Part shown: piece after piece, positions 1-9,285 of the stretch
Position numbering within the stretch: position 1 is the first letter of the stretch
Layout of the letters: each line of letters opens with the position of its first letter
From: Dunaliella salina
Taxonomy: Eukaryota; Chlorophyta; Chlorophyceae; Chlamydomonadales; Dunaliellaceae
Direction: 5' to 3'
DNA length: 26,633 nt
NCBI GenBank assembly: GCA_002284615.2
Contig: MU069662.1
Coordinates: 380,329-406,961 of the forward strand
The notes under the pieces: generated by a model
The model's input: only the letters and a program-made list of their open reading frames with translations
Database searches by the model: none
Told to the model about the DNA's origin: nothing
Translations under genes and position numbers: made by a program

Positions 1-268
1 TGCCTGCGCTCTGTAGACGCATCCGCCCCCCCCTCAAGTCAAACCCACACCGGAAGCCCGTCTCTGCATCCACGGCCTTACACGGACATCGCTCCTCCCC
101 ACTTGAGGTCCAACATCAGCAGGACAGGGAGAACAATGTCCACCATTCGGCCACCCCAGCTCAGGCGACGCATCTTCAACCGGAAGAGGTCCTGGTGGAG
201 TCTGTTCCTGCCAACCGACTTCTCCCCGCGTTACGCTTTTGTGAGGACAAATCTTTTTGGGGGGAGAG
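1..268 (+). CDS. Cellulose synthase-like protein, N-terminal exon (5' truncated by window)
   Basis: Frame 1 is open from the first base to a GTGAGC donor at 269, so the exon probably begins upstream of the window. An in-frame ATG lies at 136, but whether it is the start cannot be decided here. The peptide is proline/serine-rich and then basic (RPPQLRRRIFNRKRSWWSL), followed by FLPTDFSPRYAFVRTNLFGGR. This looks like a cytosolic N-terminal tail just before the first membrane helix. The exon ends in phase 1 with a lone G. That G joins exactly to the two bases GT opening the next exon at 1731, giving GGT and the reading GGRGVKQRIYYWL. No domain is recognisable in this piece alone; its assignment rests on phase continuity with 1731-2547 and on position. 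Confidence 0.55.
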
Positions 269-1730
269 GTGAGCTGTGTCTTCTTTGTTTGGTCCTCTAT
301 CTTCTAGGCTTGCGTGTTGTGTCAACGCCCTTGAAAATGAGGGCGTGGCAACTAGCTGACTTGCGCGCTCTCCCTTCTTTTTACTCTAATGTTCCTTGGC
401 TTTAAATTTGTGCCTGACCTCTCCGTCCATACATGCGCATGAGAGGCAGGCATTGGGGAAGGCATGCCGATGAAGGTACTGCATCCAAGCAGGGATGGCA
501 TGCCAGTGTAAGTGCTGCGTCTGAGAAGTAATATGCTGATCCTAGTACTGCATGTGGGAGAGTGATTCCCCATTGAGAAGTTATAGACGTGCAATTAAGG
601 GGGGTAACCTCATGCAATCTTTATTGTGTTGCAATTAGGACAAGTAGTCTTATGCAATCTTTCTTGCATTGCTATCTTGACAGTGGTAGGGACAGAAAGG
701 GAGCAATCAAGCTGCCTTTCCGGTGCACTCATCCCTCAAAGGTACCTCATCCCACAGCGCAAGGGCACACTTTTAAGACTGATACTTCCGTTGTCCATCG
801 CGCAAGGGAGGTGCCAGCTGTCTCTCTCAACCATCCTTCCATCAAGAAAAGAAGAAAGGAAGGCTATGCAGTCTGAGCCTGGCTGCGCGCGTTAGGAAGA
901 GGTCACTTGTCCCCAAGGGCGTGGCCCACTACACAGACCACGAGGAAAGGCGAGCGCAGGAGGATTTCCAACGCTTTTTGATATCCCTGGGACTCACAAA
1001 TATTTGACGATGTGTTCGTGGTGGCTCACGATATAGAGATGAGCATATTATGTGAAGGTGGTGTGTTGACAATACCGTTCATGAAGGCTTTACTTGATTT
1101 TATAGTTCACTGCATAAAACGTGTAGTGACAGCAAGTTCACTGCTGGTGGCAGGCCTCCACAGTCCGGCAGCCAATGTCCTGCAGCAGCCCAACATGGTG
1201 CCCTGGAGGAGCGCGGAGCTTCCATCTCCATAGAGCTCAGCCTTGTTTCCAACACTTCCTCGTGTCCCTGGGACTCCTCTCAGCTTCCTCTCTTTACTGA
1301 CTGTGTTTCCAACACCTTGATGTCCCTGAGACTCGTCTCCAACTCAACAACCCAACTTCAAGGAATCAATCAACTCCAACGACTCTAACTTGAACTCAAC
1401 GACTGTGTTTCCAACACCCTCTGACGTCCCTGGAAATGTTCTCAACGGCAGGTCTCTGGAGTCCAGCAGCCAATTTCTAGCAGCGGCCCAGAATGGTGCC
1501 CTGGAGGAGCACCAAGCTTCCACCATCTCCAGCCTTGTTTGCAACCCCTTTTGATGTCCAGATGTCCCTGGGACTCTCCTCAGCTGCCTCTCTTTACTGG
1601 CTGTGTTTCTAACACCCTCCCCTGGGGCTCTTCTCAACAGCAACCAATTTCCAGCAGCGACCCAAAATGGTGCCCTGAAGGAGCACTGAGATCCCACCAT
1701 CTCCATATAGCTCAGCCTTGTTTCTGACAG
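269..1730 (+). other. Intron 1
   Basis: Begins GTGAGC after 268 and ends in an AG acceptor (tttctgacag) at 1730. The stretch 269-964 holds only two small duplications: a ggcatgcc-containing 26-nt motif near 461 and 494, and a tgcaatctttnttg motif near 613 and 654. From about 965 the intron is filled by diverged copies of the region around the next exon's acceptor. A short open stretch at about 888-990 (VRKRSLVPKGVAHYTDHEER) has no convincing splice sites in phase. Confidence 0.45.
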
Positions 1731-1905
1731 GTGTCAAGCAGAGGATCTATTACTGGCTATGTTACTTACACCTCTTGCTTACCCTGGGACCCTTCTCAAC
1801 GGCAGGAATCCGGAGTCCGGCAGCCAATTTCCAGCAGCGGCCCAACATGGTGCCCTGGAGGAGCACCGAACTTCCACCATCTCCATACAGCTCCACCCTT
1901 AGTCT
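965..1905 (+). repeat. Tandem array spanning the acceptor region of the 1731 exon
   Basis: A unit of about 180 nt recurs in diverged form. Diagnostic segments are agccaatttccagcagcgg and catggtgccctggaggagc, which appear near 1171, 1467, 1642 and 1820. They are accompanied by the motif tccctgggactcttctcaac and an end like ctccatatagctcagcc. The motif tttccaacac with tgtccctgggact extends the array back to about 965. The block gtgtcaagcagaggatct appears at 1731 and again at 1911, exactly 180 nt apart, so the array continues into the coding exon in frame. Confidence 0.7.
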
Positions 1906-2547
1906 GAGGGGTGTCAAGCAGAGGATCTTGACACCATGGACCAGCGCCGAGATCTCCAGAGTTCGGCTGCCGCACCCCAAGTTGGATGAGGATGCAGCAC
2001 AGCCGTTGTTGCCCCTGGACTTGCCGCCAAACCAGGTGGCACCGCTGCCGCTTTGGACGCCCAAAGCGCCGTTTCTGCCGCCCCTGCAAGAGCCCCAAAA
2101 AGAGGCTGAACTGCAGCCACAGACGTCTGCCAAGGCAGAAGCACACGCTTCCAGGGAGATCCAGGGGGCCCACACGCCTCACATGCACCACCACGAGCTG
2201 ATAAACTCACCCTCTTCGCTGCCATCCTCCAGCACTGACCACCATGGTGACCATCCTTATTCTAACCCACGGCCTTCTCTGAGTCGGACGTCCAGCCCAA
2301 ACTTCACGCGTCAGAGCTACTGGAGCCATCCTATCAAGGCAGGTTCAAAGCACTTGCTGTTGGAGCGGCCGCCGCTCGAGGAATTGCAGCCCGGCCCGTC
2401 CTTGGAGTTATCCAGCACGTCAAGCAAAGAGGCGGAGCCAGAGGAGTGGCACAACCCATTTGTGAGGGGCGGCGTGACGCTGGACTACCCGCCCTCCAAG
2501 CTGAATATTTACATCGCAGATGACGGCAGCAGAGACCCTGCAACCAG
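1731..2547 (+). CDS. Cellulose synthase-like protein, exon with first membrane helix and DDG motif
   Basis: The reading frame opens with GVKQRIYYWLCYLHLLLTLGPF, a basic flank followed by a likely membrane helix. It then passes through about 200 residues of Pro/Ser/His-rich low-complexity sequence and ends in LDYPPSKLNIYIADDGSRDPAT. The last segment matches the conserved GT2 cellulose synthase core, in which the DDG aspartates bind UDP of the sugar donor. The exon ends at a GTGCAT donor with two bases (AG) that join the C at 4540 to give Ser. The frame stays open past the donor to 3154, so openness alone does not define the end; the phase match and loss of homology do. Oddities: the PTxNE-type strand expected before LDYPP is not visible, GVKQRI is repeated 60 codons later, and the low-complexity middle could hide an unrecognised intron. 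Confidence 0.65.
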
Positions 2548-2565
2548 GTGCATTGCCATTTATTG

Positions 2566-2710
2566 GCGCGGGTGTGAGTGCGGGTGGAGGTGTTGGTTTG
2601 GGTGTGCCCGGGTGGGTGGGGGGTTTGGGGCATGTAGGTGGGTGAGGGTGTTGTTGCGGGTGTGGTTTGATATGGGTGTGGGTGCTGGTCCGTGTGCATG
2701 GGTGTGGCTG
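2566..2710 (+). repeat. G/T-rich tract directly downstream of the 2547 donor
   Basis: The + strand is dominated by GGGTG, GGGTGTG and GGTGGGTGGGG runs with very few C residues. Several G-tracts of three or more lie close enough to permit a G-quadruplex in the + strand and in the pre-mRNA. The tract starts about 20 nt after the splice donor of the DDG exon. It may be a degenerated GT-rich minisatellite. Confidence 0.5.
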
Positions 2711-2811
2711 GGGCCCTCTTGGTGTAATGTGCTTAGCTCTGGCCACGTTCTTCATCGGGTTCACAGGGGGAAAGGGAATGTTCTGAGACTGCCCAGCTAT
2801 TGGGCTTTCAG

Positions 2812-2870
2812 TACACCCAAACCCAAACCCAAACCAAACCCAAACTCACCCAAATGGGTACCCAAAATTT
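2812..2870 (+). repeat. CCCAAA (TTTGGG) telomere-like short tract
   Basis: A run of acccaa/acccaaa units is followed by caaatgggtacccaaaattttgggtg, in which the same motif occurs in both orientations and can fold on itself. TTTGGG is one base away from the TTTAGGG telomere repeat of many algae and plants. The tract is short and intronic, so a true interstitial telomere is only a possibility. Confidence 0.4.
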
Positions 2871-3420
2871 TGGGTGCTGGTTATGGCACATGTGCATGCT
2901 CTCTCAGCATCTTGTTCCTGGGCCAGAACATTTTGTTTTCGGTGCGGGCAAGAAAATCTCTGTGCTCTACAGGTGCCCTTGTTCTGGATGTGGGCGTCTT
3001 GTTCTGGGGGATTGCAAGAAAGAGCAGGGGGATTTGGTTTGCGTGGCACACTTTCCCTTTGGGAAATCCAGCATTGGAAACATGTTTGAAAAGGGACTTG
3101 CATGTGCAGGGACACTCGACCACTTCGCTTGGGGGTCTCGGAACTCATTCTTGACTTATGAACGGGGTCAGCTTTGCAGGCCCCCCTTTCTCCCAGAATG
3201 GCCGAAACGCAAAATGTGATATCAGGTCTCGCAGCAGCACAACAAATTGAAGAGCGGGCCGTTAGCGCACACTTCCCTGTTCTGTCCTTCACTTCTCTTG
3301 TTCCCTGCAGAGCACCTTCTAATTACTTGTTTTTCACAGACGCTACTGCATTCCCTCAACTTGGCTCATTTCGCTCCTGTGGGAAATGCCTTTTGCCTCT
3401 CCCTGTCTCTGCAAGCCACA

Positions 3421-3530
3421 TTTTATCTATCTGTTTTATCAAGATAGAGCCTATTTTGTGCTATTTATCTATTTTATCTATTGTATGTATTTTATCTATT
3501 TTATCAAGATAGAGCCTTTTTTTGTGCTAC
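3421..3530 (+). repeat. A/T-rich tandem duplication
   Basis: The segment ttttatcaagatagagcct, followed by a T-rich stretch and gtgcta, occurs at about 3432 and again at about 3500. The two copies are separated by degenerate ttttatcta units. It lies inside intron 2. Confidence 0.7.
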
Positions 3531-3949
3531 CTCCTTGTTTCACTGCTGTTGCTGATTATTCCGTCTCTTGAGTTCCTGCCTTGCAAAGGTTTGCCACCTC
3601 ATGACCTCCGACAAGATTGCCAAGGATGCGCATGGAAGGCATGCTACTTGGTGGCCTGCTGTTGGCAATGCTGGCTGTTTTCAAATGACCAAGAGGTTGA
3701 TGAGACTGTTGGTGTGCGCCAGAAAATCTTTCAGCGGTGTGGATTGAAGCACCAATGCCATCAGATGGGCCATTGCAGAATTTCCCCATGCCTGTGGGTG
3801 AGAAGCGATTGCAGGCGCACAATTTGACAAAGGCACTGTGTCTCCTGAATGATACTCAGGTTCAACACATGTCTAGCTTGGTTTCAAATCTCTTTATGCA
3901 TCTTCCGTGTGCAGTACATTATCCACCTACGTTGAAGTAGGCCAGAGGG

Positions 3950-4190
3950 CGTCAGCTAAGGCCTGAGATTGCCTGTTTTTTGCATGCTCCCCACATAGAT
4001 TCTCCACAGCTGGCAGTTTTCAGGTTTGAGCTACCTGAAGCACAAGGGTATGAAACCTGCTGGTTGCAGAGAACATGCTTAATTAACCGCGGCATTGAAC
4101 CTTCACTACCAAATCTCCGTATCTGACCACCAACTGCCCAAATTGGGGTAATGTGCCCCATGTGCGCTTTAGCCCAGTCTATCTGAGCAA
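3950..4190. repeat. Dispersed intronic repeat family A, copy 1
   Basis: This segment shares ordered anchors with 15195-15400: gtcaNctNaggcct, ttttgcatgctccc, taattaNcNgcggcNt and ttgaccaccca-like sequence. The order and spacing are similar but there are indels, as expected for an old dispersed element. No terminal repeats or coding capacity were recognised. Confidence 0.55.
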
Positions 4191-4539
4191 ACATGGTAAC
4201 TTACACAAATCTAAGCATATGCTCTGATAGCTTGTAATGCCAGCTACACTTCAGAGCTGAAGTTCTCCCAATCAGATGACGTGGCTGTGAGTGGGCGCAC
4301 TTAAAACACAGAAAACTAGCAGATTTGGGCACAACATGCTCAGCTGACCCCCTCTGGAAGTAAGCTCCATGTCCTTGTTTAAAGCGAGCATCACAGGCCT
4401 GGCCATCGCGCATCGTGCAAATTGCTTTCAGTATAGCGGACCAAGCACAGCACCCCAGCCTTCCTCCAGGCTTGTTCATCGATTGATTTACAAACATTGC
4501 TTTTGAGTTGCTTCATCTGGCTTTGTGAATTGCTCGCAG

Positions 4540-4634
4540 CATTCATGACCAAGTACAGCAGCTGAAGGCCAGTCTGCCCCCAGGCTCACCCAACGTGCAC
4601 TACATCACTCGCGAGAGTGGACACAATGCAAAGG
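4540..4634 (+). CDS. Cellulose synthase-like protein, exon with the NAKG segment
   Basis: The translation is IHDQVQQLKASLPPGSPNV followed by HYITRESGHNAKG. In GT2 cellulose synthases the DDG strand is followed by a helix and then a Y-x-x-R-x...HAKAGN segment. HYITRESGHNAKG joined to GNLNNCLK at 5888 reproduces this arrangement closely. The exon starts with one base (C) completing AG from 2547 to AGC. It ends with a lone G before a GTGCGT donor, completed by GT at 5886. An alternative acceptor at 4558 exists, but 4540 keeps the phase. The exon's last 35-40 nt and its donor are repeated several times in the downstream intron. Confidence 0.8.
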
Positions 4635-5330
4635 GTGCGTGTACAGAGGACTTGCAAGCAAACCTTATGAAAGATGAGTGAGGTGTTGGTGTCCTGTCGA
4701 ACTGGATTAAGACTGCGGATGTACACGACATTACTCGCGAGCATGTGCAAAGGGTGCCAGTGCAGAGGGCATGCAAGCAAACCTTGAGAAAGAGAAGAGG
4801 GGTGTCGGTGTCGTGTCAACCCAGATTGAGACCTTGTGTGTGCAGTACATCATTTGCGAGAGGGCACAGTGTAAAGGGTGCGTGTGCAGATGACATGGGA
4901 GCATATTTTGTAAAAAATGTGTGAGATGTCCATGTTGTATCAACTTAAGGTAGACCCACAGGCCAAGCCGGAGCAACCCACTGGGTGAGGAATGAGGAAC
5001 TTATAAAACGGAGCAGGGAGGATTTGAACATGATGAGCTTGTACCTTGTGCCCCCGGATTAAGACGGCGAGAGAGAGATTGCAATTCTTCACTCATGGAA
5101 GTGGGTACAATGGAAAGGGTGCATGTGCAGGAGTTGCATGCAAGCAAACCTCGTGAAAGATGGGTGTGAGATCTCCGTGTCGTGTCAACCTGGGTTAAGG
5201 CCACGAGTGTGCACTACATCGCTCGCATGAGTGGGCACAATTGAAAGGGTGTGTGTGCAGATGACATGCCAGCAAACCTTGTGAAAGATGGCTGGGGTGT
5301 CCGTGTCATGTCAACCTAAATCAAGGCCAC
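4590..5330 (+). repeat. Tandem array of the exon 3' end plus its splice donor
   Basis: The unit is about 120-130 nt. The real exon end (tgcactacatcactcgcgag ... gcaaagg, then gtgcgtg) is the first member. Related copies follow with donor-equivalent points near 4752, 4880, 5119 and 5249. Each keeps an aaagg-GTG core (gtgcca, gtgcgt, gtgcat, gtgtgt) followed by a cag-containing stretch and often gcaagcaaacct and gtgtcaacc. The spacing between 4880 and 5119 is about two units, suggesting a degenerate or lost copy. The array occupies most of intron 3. Confidence 0.85.
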
Positions 5331-5885
5331 AGGACCTCATGATGGAAACCGGAGCATGTGCAGGAAAACGTAAGTAGGCTGTTTTCAGTGTCATTCAGTC
5401 TTCTTCTATTTCCCTGAAGCAAATGACTAACAAACCAACCACTTGAAAACACTCAATGCAGTCCTCACATCTAATGGACCTTCCATCTGCCAGAAGGAGC
5501 AAAGTGCCCCATGCAGAGTGTGAAACCTGAGCTGAGCTTCTGCTTGTTCTAGAAACAGTTGTCGCGTTCCACAATGCTTGTTGCCACTCAAACATTTGAA
5601 AGATTGCCTAGGACAGGAGAGGAGAGGAGTACGTAGCTGTACCTATCTGCGGGGGCTGCTTAGCTGACATAAAAAGATTGGTGTGCCTGTCATCAAACCA
5701 AAAAGTGCCAAAGCATGCTGGGAGGCACTTTGCTCCTCTGAGTGAACAGCTTTCCCTCATGAGAAAGTTTTTGTTACAGGGCTATTAATCAGGTTCACAG
5801 GTCTTTCAATTTTTGGCAATGTGTATGGATTGATGAACCATCTGGGGCAGCTTTTGAAACAGTCTGCTAATCGCGTTCCATCCAG
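4635..5885 (+). other. Intron 3
   Basis: GTGCGT donor and AG acceptor (cgcgttccatccag) at 5885. Apart from the junction-derived array to about 5330, the remaining 550 nt show nothing I can name. Confidence 0.7.
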
Positions 5886-6073
5886 GTGGCAACCTCAATA
5901 ACTGCTTGAAACACGCAAATGGCAAGCTGGTGTCGGTGCTGGATGCTGACCACGTGGTTTCGCCAGAGTTCCTGCTTTGGACAGTGCCCCATTTCTTGAG
6001 CGCCCAAAACAAGCAACACCATGATGTGGAGGCGGGTGGCCACGCCGTGGAAAGGACTGAATGGTCCCTTGAG
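5886..6073 (+). CDS. Cellulose synthase-like protein, exon with the DAD motif (3' end uncertain)
   Basis: The reading is GGNLNNCLKHANGKLVSVLD then ADHVVSPEFLLWTVPHFLS. The DAD motif is the GT2 DxD that coordinates the metal and UDP-sugar, and VVSPEFLL is the usual following helix. The acceptor at 5885 is phase-compatible with the previous exon. The 3' end is uncertain. A GTGAGG donor at 6074 leaves phase 0, which fits the phase-0 exon at 8074, but it adds about 24 residues with no family resemblance. A GC donor at 6000-6001, just after PHFL, would fit homology better but would need another small exon supplying the VQTP-type segment. The exon edge is embedded in a tandem array, so neither can be chosen without transcripts. 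Confidence 0.65.
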
Positions 6074-6435
6074 GTGAGGACATGCCTTGTGCCCAAGTTC
6101 TTGAGAGCCCCATTTCTTGAGTAAAACCCCAAAAGGAGCAGCACCATGATGTGGAGGCAGGCCATGCCAGGGAGAGGACTGATTGGTCCTTGAGGGTGAG
6201 ATTATGCCTTGTGCCTCATTTCTTGAGTGCCCAAAAGATGCAGCACCATGATGTAAAGGGTGGTGGCCTTGACAGAGAGAGGACTGAGTTGTCCGCACAG
6301 TTGAGGTCATGCCTTGTGCCCCATTTCTTGATTTCTCCATTTCTTGAGTGCCCGAAAGAAGCAGTGTTATGTGATGTGGAGGTTGGTGGCCATGCCGGGG
6401 AGAAGACTGAGTGGTCCCTAGAGGTGGTTTGGCAT
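5985..6435 (+). repeat. Tandem array overlapping the 3' end of the DAD exon
   Basis: About four copies of a 105-120 nt unit. Each carries gtgccccatttcttgag-like sequence, then caccatgatgtggagg, then gagaggactgagtggtccc, and a cttgaggtgagg-like end. The first copy coincides with coding sequence; later ones are intronic. Copies near 6090, 6210 and 6314 repeat the exon-end sequence, and two of them read cttgagtgccc, which would be a GT donor where the first copy has GC. Confidence 0.8.
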
Positions 6436-7254
6436 ACCTAATAAGGAGAAAAATCACGTACGCAGGGGAACTCTCCCTACAGCAAGCATCATGTGATGTA
6501 AGCTTTGTGGCTTTCAGACTCTGCGTGAGCTCAAGCTTCTGGTCCACACGTTGTCGTCACCACAATCAGCATCATCGTCGTCATCATTGTCAAGAAACCA
6601 TGAAGCACTTCCGGGAACTTGCTCACAAACAGTCTGGAAAGCTTTTTTTCCACTTTAGGTGATTCTTCACAGATGCTGCTGCCGGAGGCAAATGTTCTGC
6701 TTGACTTGGATCGGACCATGCTGAACATTTCGCTCTCGTTATGATGTGATGCAGTCTTCAAGTTCTGTTGGCCTTGAAATGCTGAAGTTCTGGCAAGGTC
6801 CCCCAACAAAAGTTGCATTCTGTGTTCATGCTACCCTTTGAAATCTGCATGCGTCTTGCTTCACCCTTTTGAGAAGCTCCTGCAACAATGGTCCTCAATT
6901 CAGCCTCAGAAATTGAAAAAGCAGATTGAAGTGTTCAATAGGTATCTTACAAAAATGCTGTCGGCTCTTTTCCCACTGACCATGCAGATGTGCACTTGAC
7001 CACTTACTCAATGCACGCAGGGTAACAAAATAGGGCTCTGCCAAACGAAGGTGAGCTTGGTTGCTTTTTTGGTCCTGCGTCTGCACTGTCAGACAAAGCT
7101 CTCAGCTGTTTCATGGCTCCTTTTGCCTGCTTGCGTGCAAGATCCTTTCATTTTGCAAAGATGATGATGTCATGGAAGAGTCCCAGATGGGGGCACTTTC
7201 AAATGTTCCTTGAGCATGGTGGCTGTGACTTGCAAGATTTAAGCTCAGGACCAA

Positions 7255-7710
7255 AATGTCCAAAACTCCATATTTGACCACTTACTGCACCAAATGGAGT
7301 GGTTTTGGGTGATCGAAGTCCTTGTACCAAAAGAATATTATTGCAAAAAAAAAGGAGTAAAAGACCCAGTGGCTGTTCAGATACAGGATTTTAGCCATTT
7401 CCCTTTGAGAAAATCTGGCAAAGATGGTGCCATTTCCCTTTGAGAAAATCTGGCAAAGATGGTGCCAAAAAGGTCATTTCCTGGCCTTCTTTTTCCCCAC
7501 CTTTGAATAAACAGGATGTCAGCATCTTATAAGAGTTATAAACATGAAATGTTGAGTGTGAGCAATGGTTTCAGGGTGGAGCTGTGGGCTATTTTAGGGT
7601 GATCTGAGGCCAGGAGAGTGATCTGGGGTCAACCGATTTTCGTCCTTTTTTGGTGAACGTGGTTTTTATTGATATTATAAGTGGTTGGCATGGTCAGGTT
7701 TGAAAGCTAT
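7255..7710. repeat. Dispersed intronic repeat family B, copy 1
   Basis: It shares ordered blocks with 15355-15650: a ttgaccac block, gtggagNtgtNggcNatttt, ccNggagagNNatctggg and gttgNcatggtcNggtttgaa. The two copies differ by indels, with copy 1 longer in the middle. No coding capacity or terminal repeats were recognised. Confidence 0.6.
7395..7464 (+). repeat. Perfect 35-bp tandem duplication
   Basis: A 35-nt unit starting ccatttccctttgagaaaat and ending agatggtg occurs twice head to tail without a visible mismatch, implying a very recent duplication or an assembly artefact. Confidence 0.9.
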
Positions 7711-8073
7711 TGGCGGGAAGGAACATTTTCAGCAATTTGGGCCCGTCGCCCCCCTCTGGAAGAGCCCACCATTTTGAACAGACAAGCTTTAGGATCAGGT
7801 TGCAATGCTTAACAACCTGAATGCCTCGATGCTTAACAATGCATCGAGTTATGAAAGCTGCAGAATTTACTTCATGGACAACGTTGCACTTGAGTTGATT
7901 CGGAGCACATGGTCTTGTTACTGTGCTAGGTTCCATGAGTTCCAAATGCAATGCCTTGACTGCAATTTCATGTTTGCACCAGAAAATACACTACAAATGT
8001 TATCTTTGATAGCATCGGAGACGCCAAAATGCCTGTTGAAGTACAGGATTTCCTCTTTTCTTTTACCATGCAG

Positions 8074-8130
8074 CAATACTTCTACAACGAGCATGACTTT
8101 ATCCCTACAATAGTGGGCGCCGACAACAAG
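8074..8130 (+). CDS. Cellulose synthase-like protein, exon with the QYFYN segment
   Basis: The 19-codon exon reads QYFYNEHDFIPTIVGADNK and is bounded by a strong AG acceptor and a GTGCGC donor, phase 0 on both sides. QYFYN matches the conserved PQ-x-FYN stretch after the DAD region of cellulose synthases, a segment at the acceptor-glucan side of the active site. The joined sequence with the next exon (ADNK then IYYYLYQHGLSGMDAACCV) also follows the family order. The preceding VQTP residues are not encoded here. Confidence 0.75.
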
Positions 8131-9204
8131 GTGCGCACACGATGTCCCTTGCAAGTCCATTCCTCGCATGTTCATGATGTTGGCACTGCTAAGTAAATTT
8201 TGTTTGCCTACTTGCTGGGAGTGGAAGTGCAGCATCATAAGTATTCATCGGATTTATACCTATCATGCTCAAACCAGAGGCACTGCAGCACGACTGTTAC
8301 TAAGTTTCTTTTACGATTACTATTATAGTTACAAAATACAGGTTGTTTTCTTCCATTTTTAAAGCTTGTGCACCACAAGGTGATTGTTTACTTGAGCAGC
8401 AGGAAGCAGGGAAATGTGCTGTGAATTATGAGCCAATTATTAGTGTTGGAAGTGTCACAAGAGAGGTTAACAAAATGGGCACAGGCCAGGTGCGAGGAAA
8501 TTTGTTTTCTTGGAAGGCGTGCGTCATTTTGGGCTGGACCTCCTGTACCCCCACCCCTACCCCCAAAAAAACCCTCCCCAATGACCCTGCTTGGATGTTG
8601 AGGGTACTGATCAGCTCCTTCTCAATTCTCCATCCATCTGCACACTCAACGGCCAAAAAAAATTTGTTGCAGCAGAGTTAGGGGACAATAACTCAGCAGC
8701 AGGCACCCAATCAAACACTCAATACTGGCTTGACAGACCACGAAGTGCCATTGCGACTTTGCCATGCAGTGACGAATTGTCCCTACCCTGGAAGTTTGTC
8801 CAAGTGCTTTGCTGGGTTAAAAACTCAAATTTTTTGAATGGGTGCCCATAACCAGGCTTGAGCTCAGGAATCCGGTGGTACACTTAGGTTTCTGTAGAGG
8901 TGGCTCGAAACAATTGTTGAGGGTGTGCCAAAAGCTTCATGGCCCTAGCCCCCCCCCCTCCCTTTCCTTCCACCTCTTGCCCTTTCACACCCATGCCATT
9001 GGACCTGTTTAATGAAGGCAATAGCTCTTGACCTCAGGATGTGAGGTGTACATTTCTCAATTGGGCTGACATGTGGGGTCCAACAACCGCAAACAGGGAA
9101 TTTCCTGCACTGCCAGTCATTCTGACGCAGAGGTATGCTGTATGCTATGTATGCATTGCCAAGGGCCAATCCAAAATTCCCCTGCCACAGGTTTACAGGT
9201 GTAC

Positions 9205-9285
9205 AGGAAAGGAGCCACTCAGTCAAAACGCATGACTGCTGGGCTATACATTCACACTGGAAATTAAAGAATTAAAAGTAGGTTC
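9205..9285. repeat. Dispersed intronic repeat family C, copy 1
   Basis: Shares aaNgagccNctcaNtcaaaa and cgcatgactgctggg plus a trailing attNaaaag with 18255-18330. Two copies in introns of the same gene indicate a dispersed element fragment. Confidence 0.65.

Larger units (their letters stand above)
2548..4539 (+). other. Intron 2
   Basis: GTGCAT donor and AG acceptor at 4538-4539 (tgctcgcag). It holds a G-rich tract (2566-2710), a CCCAAA-repeat tract (2812-2870), an A/T-rich duplication (3421-3530) and a dispersed repeat copy (3950-4190). The intervals 2880-3420, 3530-3950 and 4190-4539 show nothing I can name; open frames there lack homology and splice support. Confidence 0.6.
6074..8073 (+). 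other. Intron 4
   Basis: It contains the rest of the junction array (to 6435), a dispersed repeat copy (7255-7710) and a perfect 35-bp duplication (7395-7464). The acceptor at 8073 has a good pyrimidine tract (tcctcttttcttttaccatgcag, positions 8051-8073). The stretches 6436-7254 and 7711-8050 show nothing I can name. A missing small exon may lie inside this intron. Confidence 0.5.

Noticed and set aside
888..993. Additional exon reading VRKRSLVPKGVAHYTDHEER
   Set aside because: The only plausible acceptor gives a stop codon in the phase set by the 268 donor, and its end overlaps the intronic array.
2360..2380. Adjacent NotI and XhoI recognition sites suggesting cloning-vector contamination
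   Set aside because: The sites lie in continuous open coding sequence with the same composition as its surroundings; no linker or vector sequence is seen.
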